Assembly: GCF_001747405.1 (NCBI RefSeq)
Contig: NZ_CP017305.1
Coordinates: 886,001-950,000 of the forward strand
DNA length: 64,000 bases
Direction: 5' to 3'
Source: Chlorobaculum limnaeum
GTDB lineage: Bacteria > Bacteroidota > Chlorobiia > Chlorobiales > Chlorobiaceae
Part shown: positions 38,103 through 47,301 of the stretch, piece after piece
How positions within the stretch are numbered: position 1 is the first letter of the stretch
Layout of the letters: each line of letters begins with the position of its first letter
The notes under the pieces: generated by a model
The model's database searches: none
The model's input: the letters and a program-made list of their open reading frames with translations, nothing else
What the model was told of the DNA's origin: nothing
Translations under genes and position numbers: made by a program

Positions 38103-38903
38103 ATGGAACCTCTTTTTTCATCAGTCTATTGCGTCGATTCCGGGGCAGGCTCTGGTCAGTATAATATGGAGTTCGACATGCGGCTCATGCGGGCGTTTGC
38201 CGATGGGGCGTTCCGGCGGGCGTTTGGCGAGGGGAGTTGCCTGTGGCGCTTCTATCGGTGGTCGCCTCCGGCGGTGTCGCTCGGGCGGAACCAGAATCCG
38301 GCGGAGATCGACCGGGAGCGGTGCCGCGCCGATGGCGTCGATGTGGTGGTGCGGCCAACCGGCGGGCGGGCGGTGTTTCATGCCGACGAGCTGACCTACT
38401 CCTTTTTCGCCACCACGCCGCTGCCGAATGAAGTGATCTACCAGATGGTGCACGAAACCATCGCGCGGGCGCTCTCCAGAGTCGGCGTCGAGGCGGAGTT
38501 CTGCCGGTCGCAGCCGGACTTCCGGGCGCGGTACGCATCTCCCGAATCGGTCTCCTGTTTCACCGCCTCGGCCCGTTACGAATTGCAGGTGAATGGGCGC
38601 AAAATCGTCGGCTCGGCGCAGCGGCGCAACGGAAATGTGCTCCTTCAGCACGGTTCTTTGCCACTTTCGATGCGGCACAGGCAACTTTCGCGTTATCTTG
38701 CGGGTGCGTCCCGCGAACTTGTCGAGTCGGTCGATGCCGACATGGAGCGCAAAACCGCGTCGCTCGACGAGTTCACCGATGCGGGCTATGCCGATCTCGT
38801 GCCGCTCATCATCGCCGAAGCGGGCAACTCCGCCGGATCGGCCACGAAAATTCTGACTCCCGGAGAGATCGAGCGTCTCGACGGTTTTCAACAATCACTC
38901 TAA
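38103..38903 (+). CDS. Lipoate-protein ligase A family protein
   Basis: The 266-residue product has the biotin/lipoate protein ligase fold. It starts with the VYCVDSGAGSGQYNMEFDMRLMRA element equivalent to the WRLIDTG...NMALDEAL start of LplA proteins. The motifs SLGRNQNPAEID, VVVRPTGGRAVFHADELTYS, the KIVGSAQRR lysine region and VLLQHGSLPL follow. The N-terminal match supports 38103 over the internal ATG at 38166. It should attach or transfer lipoyl or octanoyl groups to dehydrogenase or glycine-cleavage proteins. LplA-, LipM- and LipL-type roles cannot be separated by reading. Its 5' end is duplicated at 25311. Confidence 0.88.
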   Translation: MEPLFSSVYCVDSGAGSGQYNMEFDMRLMRAFADGAFRRAFGEGSCLWRFYRWSPPAVSLGRNQNPAEIDRERCRADGVDVVVRPTGGRAVFHADELTYSFFATTPLPNEVIYQMVHETIARALSRVGVEAEFCRSQPDFRARYASPESVSCFTASARYELQVNGRKIVGSAQRRNGNVLLQHGSLPLSMRHRQLSRYLAGASRELVESVDADMERKTASLDEFTDAGYADLVPLIIAEAGNSAGSATKILTPGEIERLDGFQQSL

Positions 38904-38915
38904 CTGACGACCATC

Positions 38916-39749
38916 ATGAACCAGCCCTCCGGCAATAAACTGCCTCACGTCACGACCCGCAGGATGCTCGATATGAAGCAGCGCGGCGAAAAGATCGCCA
39001 TGCTGACCGCCTATGACTACACGATGGCGCGGATTCTCGATCGCTCGGGCGTTGACGCGATTCTTGTCGGTGATTCGGCGAGCAACGTCTTCGCCGGGCA
39101 TAACACCACGTTGCCGATGACCGTCGAGGAGATGATCTACCACGCCAAGGCGGTGGTGCGCGGTGTGCAGGCCGAGACGCGGCGAGCGATGGTGATCGTC
39201 GATATGCCCTTCATGAGCTACCAGCTTTCGCCGGAGGATGCCGTGCGCAACGCTGGAAAAATCATGAAAGAGCACGAGTGCGACGCGGTCAAGATGGAGG
39301 GGGGCAAGGTGATCGCCGAGGCGGTCAAGCGGATCACCGACATCGGCATTCCGGTCATGGGCCACCTCGGCCTCATGCCGCAATCGATCTACAAATATGG
39401 CAGCTACAAGGTTCGCGCCATGGAGGAGGAGGAGGCCCGCCAGCTCATCGAGGACGCGAAGATCATCGAAGAGGCGGGCGCTTTCGCCATCGTGCTCGAA
39501 AAGATTCCCTCGAAGCTCGCCGGGGAGGTGAGCCGTTCGCTGACGATTCCGACCATCGGCATCGGCGCGGGGCCTGAGTGCGACGGCCAGGTGCTGGTGA
39601 TCAACGACATGCTCGGCCTCAACAACGAGTTCCACCCGCGCTTCGTCCGGCGCTACGCCGATCTCTCCTCGGTGATCGAACAGGCCGTGAAAAACTACGT
39701 CGATGACGTGCGCAGCAACAGCTTCCCGTCCGAAGACGAGAGTTACTGA
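38916..39749 (+). CDS. panB: 3-methyl-2-oxobutanoate hydroxymethyltransferase
   Basis: PanB makes ketopantoate in pantothenate/CoA synthesis. The 277-residue product shows the family's start [68 protein letters not shown], the catalytic Glu in [14 protein letters not shown] and [16 protein letters not shown]. Length is typical. It follows the ligase gene by 12 bases and is probably co-transcribed with it. Confidence 0.95.
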   Translation: MNQPSGNKLPHVTTRRMLDMKQRGEKIAMLTAYDYTMARILDRSGVDAILVGDSASNVFAGHNTTLPMTVEEMIYHAKAVVRGVQAETRRAMVIVDMPFMSYQLSPEDAVRNAGKIMKEHECDAVKMEGGKVIAEAVKRITDIGIPVMGHLGLMPQSIYKYGSYKVRAMEEEEARQLIEDAKIIEEAGAFAIVLEKIPSKLAGEVSRSLTIPTIGIGAGPECDGQVLVINDMLGLNNEFHPRFVRRYADLSSVIEQAVKNYVDDVRSNSFPSEDESY

Positions 39750-40273
39750 AGGGAATCTCGATAAAACGTATTCAGGTTGTATCGGAAGGTTTTTTTCAGA
39801 GACAAACGAATCGTTGTTCGATTGTCATACTGACTACGGCTTGTCGGAAGATGAATCCGGTTTTTTGTAGAAATAAGTGAATGATGCGTAATGCTTTACG
39901 AGGATTTTCCGGCTGTTCCGCCCTGCTTCTCAGGACTTCCGGCGAGTCGGGACAGGAGCGGATGAGGTGTTGACCCTGAGCAGAAACCGTATAAGCGACG
40001 CCTGTCTGTTATGGAAATGGAACAGGACAGTCTCAACGAAAGAGTTTTTTGTCGATGTCCTGAAATGCCGGTTGAACTCTTTGTTGTAAAAGATTGCCGG
40101 AATCGCTTACTTTTCAAAACTTTTGCAGGATATAGGCGCGCCGGTTCGGTCTGCTTTTGGCAGAGATTCCGAGGGCAGTTGTTTGCTGATGGCCTGACGG
40201 ATCGACCAGATGGTTTCCTTGCCTGTGAATGAAGGGGTTGCTGAAAACGGCGAACGCTACGGAAGTAAAATAT
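39750..40273. other. Intergenic region between panB and pssA
   Basis: About 520 bases in which I see no convincing gene. A 73-codon open frame (40011-40232) has no family character and does not resemble phosphatidylserine decarboxylase, which often precedes pssA. A promoter for pssA is expected here. Confidence 0.45.
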
Positions 40274-41074
40274 ATGAGTACAGAGGAAAGAAAAGCTCGG
40301 CAAAAACGCTATCCACCAGTTTTGCATGACGGCGGAGAGAAGTCTCTGCGGCGCTTTCCCTTCGTTTCGCGCTCGTTCGTGCCGTCGGTCTTCACGGTCA
40401 TGAACATGGTGTCGGGCTATGTTTCCATCGTCATGTCGGGCGAGGGTAATTTCATCATCGCCGGATGGCTCATCTTCGTGGCGGCCTTTTTCGACACCAT
40501 CGACGGCTTCGTGGCGCGGCTGACCAACAGCTCCTCCGAGTTCGGCGTGGAGCTCGATTCGCTCTCCGACCTCGTCTCCTTCGGCGCCGCGCCAGCCTAC
40601 CTTGTTTACCAGTTTGGCCTCTCGACTCTCGGAATGCCGCTGGGACTGGTGTTCAGCTCTCTTCTGATGGTTGGCAGCGGGTTGCGTCTGGCCCGTTTCA
40701 ACATCAACCTGATCGATTATCACAAGGACTCCTTTTCCGGTTTGCCCACGCCCGCGCAGGCGATGACCGTCGCCTCGTTCATTCTCTGGATGTCTGTCGA
40801 GCCACTGTTCACAGGTCTCGCGCTTCAGCAGGTGCTGCTGGTGCTTACTGTTTCGCTCGCCATTCTCATGGTCAGCAAGGTCAACTACGACGCTCTGCCC
40901 AAGCCGACCCTCGACTCCTTTCGCCGCCACCCGTTACAGATGATTTCGTATGTGATTGCGATCTTCTGCGTGCTGGTCTTTCAGGCCAAGGCTTTTTTTG
41001 TGGCCATGTTATTGTATATTCTGCTCGGAATCGTCAGGTCCGTGACGCTCATGGTCAGGCAATGGCAGCTCTGA
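40274..41074 (+). CDS. pssA: CDP-diacylglycerol--serine O-phosphatidyltransferase
   Basis: I place the start at the ATG at 40274 (MSTEERK...); the frame is open from 40229. The 266-residue integral membrane protein has the CDP-alcohol phosphatidyltransferase signature D-G-x2-A-R-x8-G-x3-D-x3-D as DGFVARLTNSSSEFGVELDSLSD. It also has about seven hydrophobic segments and a class II PssA pattern (LPTPAQAM). It makes phosphatidylserine, the precursor of phosphatidylethanolamine. The purS and purQ genes follow on the same strand. Confidence 0.9.
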   Translation: MSTEERKARQKRYPPVLHDGGEKSLRRFPFVSRSFVPSVFTVMNMVSGYVSIVMSGEGNFIIAGWLIFVAAFFDTIDGFVARLTNSSSEFGVELDSLSDLVSFGAAPAYLVYQFGLSTLGMPLGLVFSSLLMVGSGLRLARFNINLIDYHKDSFSGLPTPAQAMTVASFILWMSVEPLFTGLALQQVLLVLTVSLAILMVSKVNYDALPKPTLDSFRRHPLQMISYVIAIFCVLVFQAKAFFVAMLLYILLGIVRSVTLMVRQWQL

Positions 41075-41116
41075 CGGGTCGTTCCGGCCTTCTCAACATG
41101 CAACGTAACCATTTCT

Positions 41117-41371
41117 ATGGCATTCAAGGCTAAGATCAAAGTGACCCTTCGTCCCTCGATTCTCGATGTTCAGGGCAAGGCGGCGCAGCACGCGCTTGAA
41201 AATCTCGGGTATTCGAGCGTCGAATCGATCCGCATCGGCAAATACATGGAGGTGACCATCGGCGAAGAGTCTCGCGCCGAGGCCGAAAGAGTCTGCAACG
41301 AAATCTGTCAGAAGCTCCTCTCCAACCCGATCATGGAAGATTTCAGTTTCGAACTGGAACCCGTCAACTAA
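41117..41371 (+). CDS. purS: Phosphoribosylformylglycinamidine synthase, PurS subunit
   Basis: The 84-residue protein is the small subunit that bridges PurL and PurQ in FGAM synthase of non-proteobacterial type. Typical features are KVTLRPSILDVQGKAAQHALENLGY, the VESIRIGKYMEV strand and a short C-terminal helix. It is immediately followed by purQ, 15 bases on. The purL gene is not in the window. Confidence 0.93.
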   Translation: MAFKAKIKVTLRPSILDVQGKAAQHALENLGYSSVESIRIGKYMEVTIGEESRAEAERVCNEICQKLLSNPIMEDFSFELEPVN

Positions 41372-41386
41372 ACTCCGCACGCTCCT

Positions 41387-42091
41387 ATGGCTGATGTTAC
41401 CGTTGGAATCGTGGTTTTTCCCGGTTCGAACTGCGATCACGATACCGAATATGCCGTCGCTTCGTTTCCCGGCGTGAAGCCGGTGATGCTCTGGCATAAC
41501 GACCACGACCTGAAGGGGTGCGACGCCGTCATCCTTCCCGGCGGCTTCTCCTACGGCGACTATCTCCGCTGCGGCTCCATCGCCCGCTTTTCGCCGCTCA
41601 TGCGCGAGGTGATCGATTTCGCTGGCAAAGGGCGTCCGGTGCTCGGCATCTGCAACGGCTTCCAGGTGCTGGTCGAGAGTGGCCTGCTCGAAGGAGCGCT
41701 TATCCGCAACGCCGGGCGGAAGTTCGTCTCCCGCCAGACCACCATCAGCGTCGTCAACAACGCGACGATCTTCACCGACCGTTACGAAAAAGGCGAGGTG
41801 CTGCGCGTGCCGGTGGCGCACGGGGAGGGCAACTACTACGCCTCGCCCGAGACCATTGAGAGCCTCGAAGCGAACGGCCAGGTGGCGTTCCGCTACACTG
41901 ACGCCGAGGGCAACGCGACCGCCGAAGCCAACTTCAACGGCTCGATGAACAACATCGCCGGCATCGTCAACAGGCAGGGCAACGTGCTTGGCCTGATGCC
42001 GCATCCTGAACGCGCCAGCGAGAAGCTCCTCGGTTCGGAGGATGGCCGGAAGCTGTTCGAATCGCTCTTCGCGCATCTCGCCGGAGCGTAA
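41387..42091 (+). CDS. purQ: Phosphoribosylformylglycinamidine synthase, glutaminase subunit
   Basis: The 234-residue class I glutamine amidotransferase supplies ammonia for FGAM synthesis. The nucleophile Cys is in VLGICNGFQVL (about residue 87) and the catalytic His/Glu pair in LMPHPERASE near the C-terminus. The N-terminal VGIVVFPGSNCDHDTEYA is diagnostic of PurQ. Together with PurS this implies a separate small-type PurL elsewhere. Confidence 0.95.
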   Translation: MADVTVGIVVFPGSNCDHDTEYAVASFPGVKPVMLWHNDHDLKGCDAVILPGGFSYGDYLRCGSIARFSPLMREVIDFAGKGRPVLGICNGFQVLVESGLLEGALIRNAGRKFVSRQTTISVVNNATIFTDRYEKGEVLRVPVAHGEGNYYASPETIESLEANGQVAFRYTDAEGNATAEANFNGSMNNIAGIVNRQGNVLGLMPHPERASEKLLGSEDGRKLFESLFAHLAGA

Positions 42092-42103
42092 GTCGGCCTT
42101 CCG

Positions 42104-43411
42104 ATGGGCATGAACGACACATCGCCAAAGGCCCGGATTTTCTCTTGGCTGCTGTTCGATTTCGCCAATACGTCGTTCAGCGTCATGATGGTGACGTTCG
42201 CCTTTCCGCTCTACTTCAAGAATATCATCTGCCAGGGGGAACCCCGGGGCGACGCGCTCTGGGGCATGAGCGTCAGCGTCTCGATGCTGCTCGTGGCGCT
42301 CATTTCGCCGGTACTCGGCGCGCAGGCGGACTACTCGGGGCGTCGCAAGCGCTTTCTCTTCGCCTTCACGCTCATCTCGGTGCTCTCGACCGCGCTGCTC
42401 TCCTTTTCCGGACCGGGCATGGTGCTCGTGGCGGCGGCTCTCTTCATTCTCGCCAACATCGGCTTTGAGGGTGGCCTCGTCTTTTACGACGCCTGGTTGC
42501 CAGAAATTACGTCGCCTCGCAGTATCGGCAGGGTCTCCGGCTACGGCTTCGCGATGGGCTACCTCGGCGCGTTCGCCATCCTCCTGATCAATCTGCCGCT
42601 GCTCTCGAAGGGGATCGTGCCCGCAAACATTCCCAACCTCAAGCTCAGCTTTCTCATCGTCGCTCTCTTTTTCGCCCTTTTCTCCGCTCCGCTTTTCCTG
42701 ATGCTGCGCGATACGAAAGGTTTGTCGGATTCGTCATCCAACGGAGCGCAGCGGCGGGAACGCGGCTCTTCGTTCGTGCACTCGATCAAAGAGGTCGGTT
42801 ACACGATCCGGCACATCATGAGCTATCCCGATCTCGCGAGGTTCCTGCTCGCCTACTTTTTCTACAACGACGCGATTCTGACGGTCATCGCCTTCTCGTC
42901 GATCTACGCGCAGAACACGCTCGGATTCACGACGGGTGAGCTGATCACCTTTTTCATGACCGTGCAGACGACAGCCATTCTCGGTTCGGTGGTTTTCGGC
43001 TTCGTCACCGACAAGATCGGCCCGAAGCGCACCATCGTGCTGACGCTCTTCATCTGGTTCGCCGTGATCCTCCTTGCGATCCTCTCGGCGACGAAGCAGA
43101 CCTTTTACATCACCGGCCTCGTCGCCGGGATGTCGATGGGGTCGTCGCAGGCGGCCTCCCGCTCGCTCATGGCGCGGCTGACGCCGAAGGAGCACGTCAC
43201 GGAATTTTTCGGCTTCTACGACGGCAGTTTCGGCAAAGCCTCGGCGGTCATCGGCCCGCTCGTGTTTGGAATCGTCTCCGCCCAGGCCGGAAGCCAGAAG
43301 ATCGCGCTCGCCTCGCTGCTCGTTTTCTTCGGCCTCGGCCTTCTGATTCTCATCGGCGTCAGGACGCGAGCCACCGCCGAAGCCGCGCCGGAAGTGTCTC
43401 GAATCGAGTGA
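42104..43411 (+). CDS. MFS transporter, UMF1/Atg22-like
   Basis: The 435-residue protein has about 12 hydrophobic segments. It also has the UMF1-like start WLLFDFANTSFSVMMVTFAFPLYF and the motif GAQADYSGRRKR after helix 2. YDAWLPEITSPRSIGRVSGYGFAMGYLGA is characteristic of this subfamily, which includes fungal Atg22 vacuolar amino-acid exporters. Substrates of bacterial members are mostly unknown. It begins 12 bases after purQ, so co-transcription is likely. ATGs at 42104 and 42110 are both possible starts. Confidence 0.88.
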   Translation: MGMNDTSPKARIFSWLLFDFANTSFSVMMVTFAFPLYFKNIICQGEPRGDALWGMSVSVSMLLVALISPVLGAQADYSGRRKRFLFAFTLISVLSTALLSFSGPGMVLVAAALFILANIGFEGGLVFYDAWLPEITSPRSIGRVSGYGFAMGYLGAFAILLINLPLLSKGIVPANIPNLKLSFLIVALFFALFSAPLFLMLRDTKGLSDSSSNGAQRRERGSSFVHSIKEVGYTIRHIMSYPDLARFLLAYFFYNDAILTVIAFSSIYAQNTLGFTTGELITFFMTVQTTAILGSVVFGFVTDKIGPKRTIVLTLFIWFAVILLAILSATKQTFYITGLVAGMSMGSSQAASRSLMARLTPKEHVTEFFGFYDGSFGKASAVIGPLVFGIVSAQAGSQKIALASLLVFFGLGLLILIGVRTRATAEAAPEVSRIE

Positions 43412-43430
43412 AGGCGGCGTCTAACCCATT

Positions 43431-44123
43431 TTGAAAATGACTGTTATGAACGATGAACCGAGGCCGGATAACTCCGGTAACGAACGCGGCTGCGTGGAGT
43501 GCCACACGATGAGCTGCTACCGCAAGGAGAAGCGCCTGCCGGACGGCTGCCTCAGCGAGGCGGTTGGCAAGGAGCAGCTCGACGAGAGCCTCGAACTGTA
43601 CCGTGGCGACGGCATTGACGCCAGGATCGCCCGCGCCGCCGCCGAAGTCGAGGGGCTTTATTACGGAAAGCTGACGCGAGTCGAGGAGACCGTCGCCTTC
43701 GCCCGGAGAATTGGCGCGAAAAAGATTGGCCTTGCCACCTGCGTCGGGTTGGCCGGAGAGGCCCGCGTTTTTGCGAAGATTCTCGAAGCCAACGGATTCG
43801 AGCCGTTCTCGGCGCTCTGCAAGGCGGGTGCGGTGGACAAAAGCGACATCGGTCTCGACGAGGAGCTGAAACTCAAACCCGGAAGCCACGAATCGCTCTG
43901 CAATCCGGTGCTGCAAGCCCGCGTCATGAACGAAAAGCCGACCGACCTGAACGTCGTCATCGGCCTCTGCGTCGGCCACGACAGCCTCTTCGCGAAACAC
44001 TCCGACGCTCCGGTCACGACGCTCGTCGTCAAGGATCGGGTGCTCGGCCACAACCCAGCCGCCGCGCTCTATACCACCGGATCGTACTACAAACGCCTGA
44101 TGGAGCCGGGCCGCGAGCTTTGA
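43431..44123 (+). CDS. DUF1847 domain protein (putative metal-binding)
   Basis: The 230-residue soluble protein starts with a Cys-rich motif CVECHTMSCYR, followed by RKEKRLPDGCL, a helical region, KIGLATCVGLAGEARVFAKIL, SHESLCNPVLQA and the C-terminal VVIGLCVGHDSLFAKHSDAPVTTLVVKDRVLGHNP. The conserved cysteines and histidines match DUF1847, which is common in anaerobes and is thought to bind metal. No reaction is known to me. It follows the MFS gene by 20 bases. Confidence 0.82.
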   Translation: MKMTVMNDEPRPDNSGNERGCVECHTMSCYRKEKRLPDGCLSEAVGKEQLDESLELYRGDGIDARIARAAAEVEGLYYGKLTRVEETVAFARRIGAKKIGLATCVGLAGEARVFAKILEANGFEPFSALCKAGAVDKSDIGLDEELKLKPGSHESLCNPVLQARVMNEKPTDLNVVIGLCVGHDSLFAKHSDAPVTTLVVKDRVLGHNPAAALYTTGSYYKRLMEPGREL

Positions 44124-44212
44124 GCGATGTGCTGGCGAGTTATGTAGCGCCAGTTTCGCCATGAAGCGTCGCGACTCCGTGATGCGTCGGGAATCCTGTT
44201 GAAAAAATTGTC

Positions 44213-44677
44213 ATGAAAAGATCATTGTGGATAGGCATCATCGCGTTGCTTTCGCTGCATCTGCCTTCGGCGTCGAAGTACGTCATCGCTGCCGAGGCGG
44301 CGGGTTCCGGCACGATCACGATCCGGATTGCCGGTTTGCGCAACACCAACGGAAATTTGTCGGTGGCGCTGTTCGATGCGAAAAAGGGATTTCCCGGCAA
44401 GTTCGAGAATGCGATCAGGAAAGCCGTCGTTCCGGCAGCGGGCACCGAGCATTTTGCGGTTTTTGGTGATGTGCCCTTCGGCAGGTATGCGGTGGCCGTC
44501 CGGCACGACGAGAACGGCAATGGCAAGCTCGACACCAACATTCTCGGAATGCCGAAAGAGGGGGTTGGCACCTCCAACAATCCCAAATCGAAATTTGGCC
44601 CGCCATCGTTCGACGATGCCGCTTTCTTGCTCGACAGCGACAGCAGAGAGCTGGTCGTCAATCTCCGTTATCTCTGA
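44213..44677 (+). CDS. DUF2141 secreted protein
   Basis: The 154-residue protein has an N-terminal signal peptide or anchor (SLWIGIIALLSLHLPSAS). A compact beta domain with the DUF2141 pattern follows: NTNGNLSVALFDAKKGFP, FGDVPFGRYAVAVRHDENGNGKLD and GVGTSNNP. The DENGNGKLD turn resembles a calcium-binding loop. DUF2141 proteins are exported and uncharacterised. It lies alone between the DUF1847 and MOSC genes on the plus strand. Confidence 0.85.
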   Translation: MKRSLWIGIIALLSLHLPSASKYVIAAEAAGSGTITIRIAGLRNTNGNLSVALFDAKKGFPGKFENAIRKAVVPAAGTEHFAVFGDVPFGRYAVAVRHDENGNGKLDTNILGMPKEGVGTSNNPKSKFGPPSFDDAAFLLDSDSRELVVNLRYL

Positions 44678-44700
44678 AAAATCAAGTGGTTAAGTGACTC

Positions 44701-45135
44701 ATGGGCGTACTCGAAGCAGTTTGCATCAGCGTTGAAAAAGGGACGGTCAAGGTGCCGGTTCCGTCGGCGGAACTCCGTGAAAACTGGGGAATCGAGGGCG
44801 ATGCTCACGCTGGCGAGTGGCACCGGCAGATTTCGCTGCTGGCAGGCGAGAGCATCGATGCGGTGCGCGCGGTGCTGCCTGAACTCGAGTACGGCATGTT
44901 CGGCGAAAACCTCGTGACGCGAGGCATCGATCTTCCCAGGCTTCATGTCGGCGACCGGTTACAGGTCGGCGATGCGGTGCTGCTCGAAGTGACGCAGATC
45001 GGCAAAGAGTGCCACAACGGCGGCTGCGTCATCCAGCAGGCAACCGGCGACTGCATCATGCCCCGCGAGGGGATTTTCTGCCGGGTTCTGGCCGGGGGGC
45101 AAGTTGCGCCGGGGAGTTCGGTGGTGGTTGTATAG
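44701..45135 (+). CDS. MOSC domain protein
   Basis: The 144-residue single-domain MOSC protein shows NWGIEGDAHAGEWHRQISLLAGESID, GMFGENLVTRGID, LHVGDRLQVGDAVLLEVTQIGKECHNGGC (Cys likely to hold sulfur or metal) and PREGIFCRVLAGG. MOSC domains are the C-terminal module of Moco sulfurases; stand-alone forms often accompany molybdenum cofactor genes. The convergent Moco operon 50 bases away fits a role in cofactor handling. Confidence 0.9.
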   Translation: MGVLEAVCISVEKGTVKVPVPSAELRENWGIEGDAHAGEWHRQISLLAGESIDAVRAVLPELEYGMFGENLVTRGIDLPRLHVGDRLQVGDAVLLEVTQIGKECHNGGCVIQQATGDCIMPREGIFCRVLAGGQVAPGSSVVVV

Positions 45136-45147
45136 CATTCCCCACAA

Positions 45148-45173
45148 GGGCAGGCGCGAGGCCTGCCCCTACA
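45148..45173. repeat. Single copy of the 16705-16789 interspersed repeat
   Basis: GGGCAGGCGCGAGGCCTGCCCCTACA resembles the right arm of the repeat at 16763-16788. Its internal GGGCAGGC/GCCTGCCC can form a hairpin that could serve as a terminator between the convergent MOSC and moaA genes. Confidence 0.7.
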
Positions 45174-45182
45174 GTTAGTTTT

Positions 45183-46184
45183 CTATCCTCCAATTCGCGA
45201 CATGCTCGATGCGGCGGTGTCGTGGCTGCTTTTCAGGCCGTCTTTGGGTTTTTGTTGCACGGCTTCGATGATCCGCTTTTTTATCTCCTCTTCATTCATT
45301 TCACCCTTCAGGGCTGGCGCGAGGTCGATGCTTTCGTGGTGGTAGAGGCAGGCGAGCAGACGGGCGTCGGCGGTGATCCGGAGCTTCGAGCAGTCGTTGC
45401 AGAAGTTGCGGGAGAAGGCCGGGATGATGGCGATCGAGCCGCGGTGGCCGGGCAGGCGAAAGCTGTAGTGCTCGGTCGAGTGACCGGTAACGGCGTTGAG
45501 TTCCGGGCAGGCGCTGACGAGCCGCTCGCGGATCATCTCCGCCCCCATGAACCTGCCGGTGCGCCAGATTTGCCTGTCGTCGAAAGGTTGCAGCTCCATG
45601 AAGCGCACGGTGACGGCGTGGTTGCGCGTCAGCTCGACGAATGCCGGGATTTCGTCGCTGTTGATGCCCCGTAGCATGAGCGTGTTGATCTTCACCGTGA
45701 GGCCGGAGGTGGCGAGCAGCCGGTCGAGCGCTTTGCGAACTTGCTCGAAGCGGTCGCGCCGCGTGATCGATTTGAACTTTTCGCGGTCGAGGGTGTCGAG
45801 GCTGAGGTTGACGCCGTCCAGCCCGGCCTTGACGAGGGCGTCGAGCTGACGGTCGAGCAGTACGCCGTTGGTGGTGATCCGGATGGTGTCGATGCCGGGA
45901 GTCGTTTTGGCGATGCTGACCAGCTCGGCGATGCCTGGGTGAAGCAGCGGTTCGCCGCCGGTGAAGCGGATTTTCCTGACGCCCATTTCCGCCAGAACGC
46001 GGATGAGCCGCGAGGCGTCGCCAGCGTCGAGCTGCCGCGTCTTTTGCGGCGCTTCGGACTCGTCACGGAGGCAGTAGGTGCAACGCAAATTGCAGGCGCT
46101 GGTGACGGCGATACGCACGTAATCGACCGCGCGCCCGAAACGGTCGGTCAGCTCCGCGCGGCTTTGTCCGGCATCTCGCGTCAT
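45183..46184 (-). CDS. moaA: GTP 3',8-cyclase
   Basis: MoaA is the radical SAM enzyme that starts molybdenum cofactor synthesis by rearranging GTP. The 333-residue product has the N-terminal cluster motif CNLRCTYC (Cys31, 35, 38), FTGGEPLLHPG and LSLDTLD. The C-terminal second 4Fe-4S site is NFCNDCSKLRITADARLLACL. The chain ends in the conserved diglycine (RIGG). Its ATG overlaps the stop of the mobB-mobA gene by four bases, and it is the last gene of the operon. Confidence 0.95.
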   Translation of the reverse strand: MTRDAGQSRAELTDRFGRAVDYVRIAVTSACNLRCTYCLRDESEAPQKTRQLDAGDASRLIRVLAEMGVRKIRFTGGEPLLHPGIAELVSIAKTTPGIDTIRITTNGVLLDRQLDALVKAGLDGVNLSLDTLDREKFKSITRRDRFEQVRKALDRLLATSGLTVKINTLMLRGINSDEIPAFVELTRNHAVTVRFMELQPFDDRQIWRTGRFMGAEMIRERLVSACPELNAVTGHSTEHYSFRLPGHRGSIAIIPAFSRNFCNDCSKLRITADARLLACLYHHESIDLAPALKGEMNEEEIKKRIIEAVQQKPKDGLKSSHDTAASSMSRIGG

Positions 46185-47287
46185 CGCTTGTATCCGTTTC
46201 CCATCATACGCAGGACTTTACCGAGCGCTTCGGGATCGTTGGCATTGAAGAGCGCCAACGGGTTGCGTGGTTCGACAAGCGCCACCCGGTTGCTGCGGAG
46301 AAACGAGCGGAGCGAGTCGTTGCCTGAAGCGTGCGCTTCGAGAAGGCGGCGGCGCGATTTTGGCTCGTAGATCGCCAGCAGCGGCTCCGGGCCTCCGTCG
46401 CCCGCCGCAAACGCCGTGGCGAAGCGGAACGGATTTCGCGCTTCCGTGAGCGTTGCAATCACCGCTTTGTCGAGCAGTGGAAAGTCGCACGCAGCCACGA
46501 GCCAGCCAGCGTGCGGACGTTGGCGCTGTGCGGAGAGGAGGCCGCCGAGTGGCCCCATGTCGAGATAGCTGTCGGCGATGGCCGGAAAATTCGCGCTTGT
46601 CGCATAGTTTTCGACCTGCTCGGCCCGGCAAGAGATGAACACTTGATTGCAGACATCGCCAAGCAGCGCTGCCGTGCGTTCGAGCTGGTTCGGGCCGTGG
46701 TAGTTGAGCGTCGCTTTGTCCCGGCCCATGCGCGAGCTTTGACCCCCCGCGAGCACGAGGCCGTGGAGTGGAATGGCTTCGGCGCGTTTGCGGAACCACT
46801 CCTCCACGAAGATGCTGATCGCGGGCACGTCATCCCGGTGGAACAGCGGCAGGTCGAACCGTTCGAGTTCGTCCGAATCGCCGCTGTGCACGAGCGCGAG
46901 CACCTGCGGGATGGCGTCGTCTTCAAGCATCGGCAGTACGGCGCGGTCGCGATCCACCATCAGCAGCTTCGGCGCCGGCAGCTCTTTCAGCCCTTCGATG
47001 AAAAGCAAATCTGCCGACAGTACGGAACCGGCGATGTCGAGTCGTCCCGTCCCTTGAGATATGAGCGCCTCTTTATCTCGGTCGGCGATCAGCACCGGCA
47101 CCGCGCCTGCTTTGCCGAAGCGGTCGGAGTCCTTGCCCTCGCGGTCGATCTCGAAGCGGTGGCAACCGTGCTTGAAGGCTGCGACCTCGAATCCATTTTC
47201 CGAGAATCGACGGATCAGCTTTTCGACGAGGGTGGTCTTGCCCGAGCCGGAGAGGCCGCCAATGGCTATTTCAAAGGGATGGAACAT
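46181..47287 (-). CDS. mobBA: MobB-MobA fusion: molybdopterin-guanine dinucleotide biosynthesis
   Basis: From the ATG at 47285-47287 the product has 368 residues; a GTG at 47329 is also in frame but would overlap moeA. The N-terminal half (about 1-160) is MobB, a P-loop GTPase-like adaptor with GGLSGSGKTTL and LLFIEGLKELPAPKL. The C-terminal half (about 172-368) is MobA, the guanylyltransferase, with LHGLVLAGGQSSRMGRDK, MGPLGGLLSA and VAACDFPLLD. The protein links GMP to molybdopterin. In most bacteria the two are separate proteins, so the fusion with MobB first is notable. Confidence 0.93.
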   Translation of the reverse strand: MFHPFEIAIGGLSGSGKTTLVEKLIRRFSENGFEVAAFKHGCHRFEIDREGKDSDRFGKAGAVPVLIADRDKEALISQGTGRLDIAGSVLSADLLFIEGLKELPAPKLLMVDRDRAVLPMLEDDAIPQVLALVHSGDSDELERFDLPLFHRDDVPAISIFVEEWFRKRAEAIPLHGLVLAGGQSSRMGRDKATLNYHGPNQLERTAALLGDVCNQVFISCRAEQVENYATSANFPAIADSYLDMGPLGGLLSAQRQRPHAGWLVAACDFPLLDKAVIATLTEARNPFRFATAFAAGDGGPEPLLAIYEPKSRRRLLEAHASGNDSLRSFLRSNRVALVEPRNPLALFNANDPEALGKVLRMMGNGYKR

Positions 47288-47301
47288 CTTGTCGCGTTGT
47301 A

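Noticed and set aside
39896-40930. A 344-codon minus-strand frame overlapping pssA
   Set aside because: It overlaps a well-supported membrane protein gene for most of its length and reads as charged low-complexity shadow sequence.
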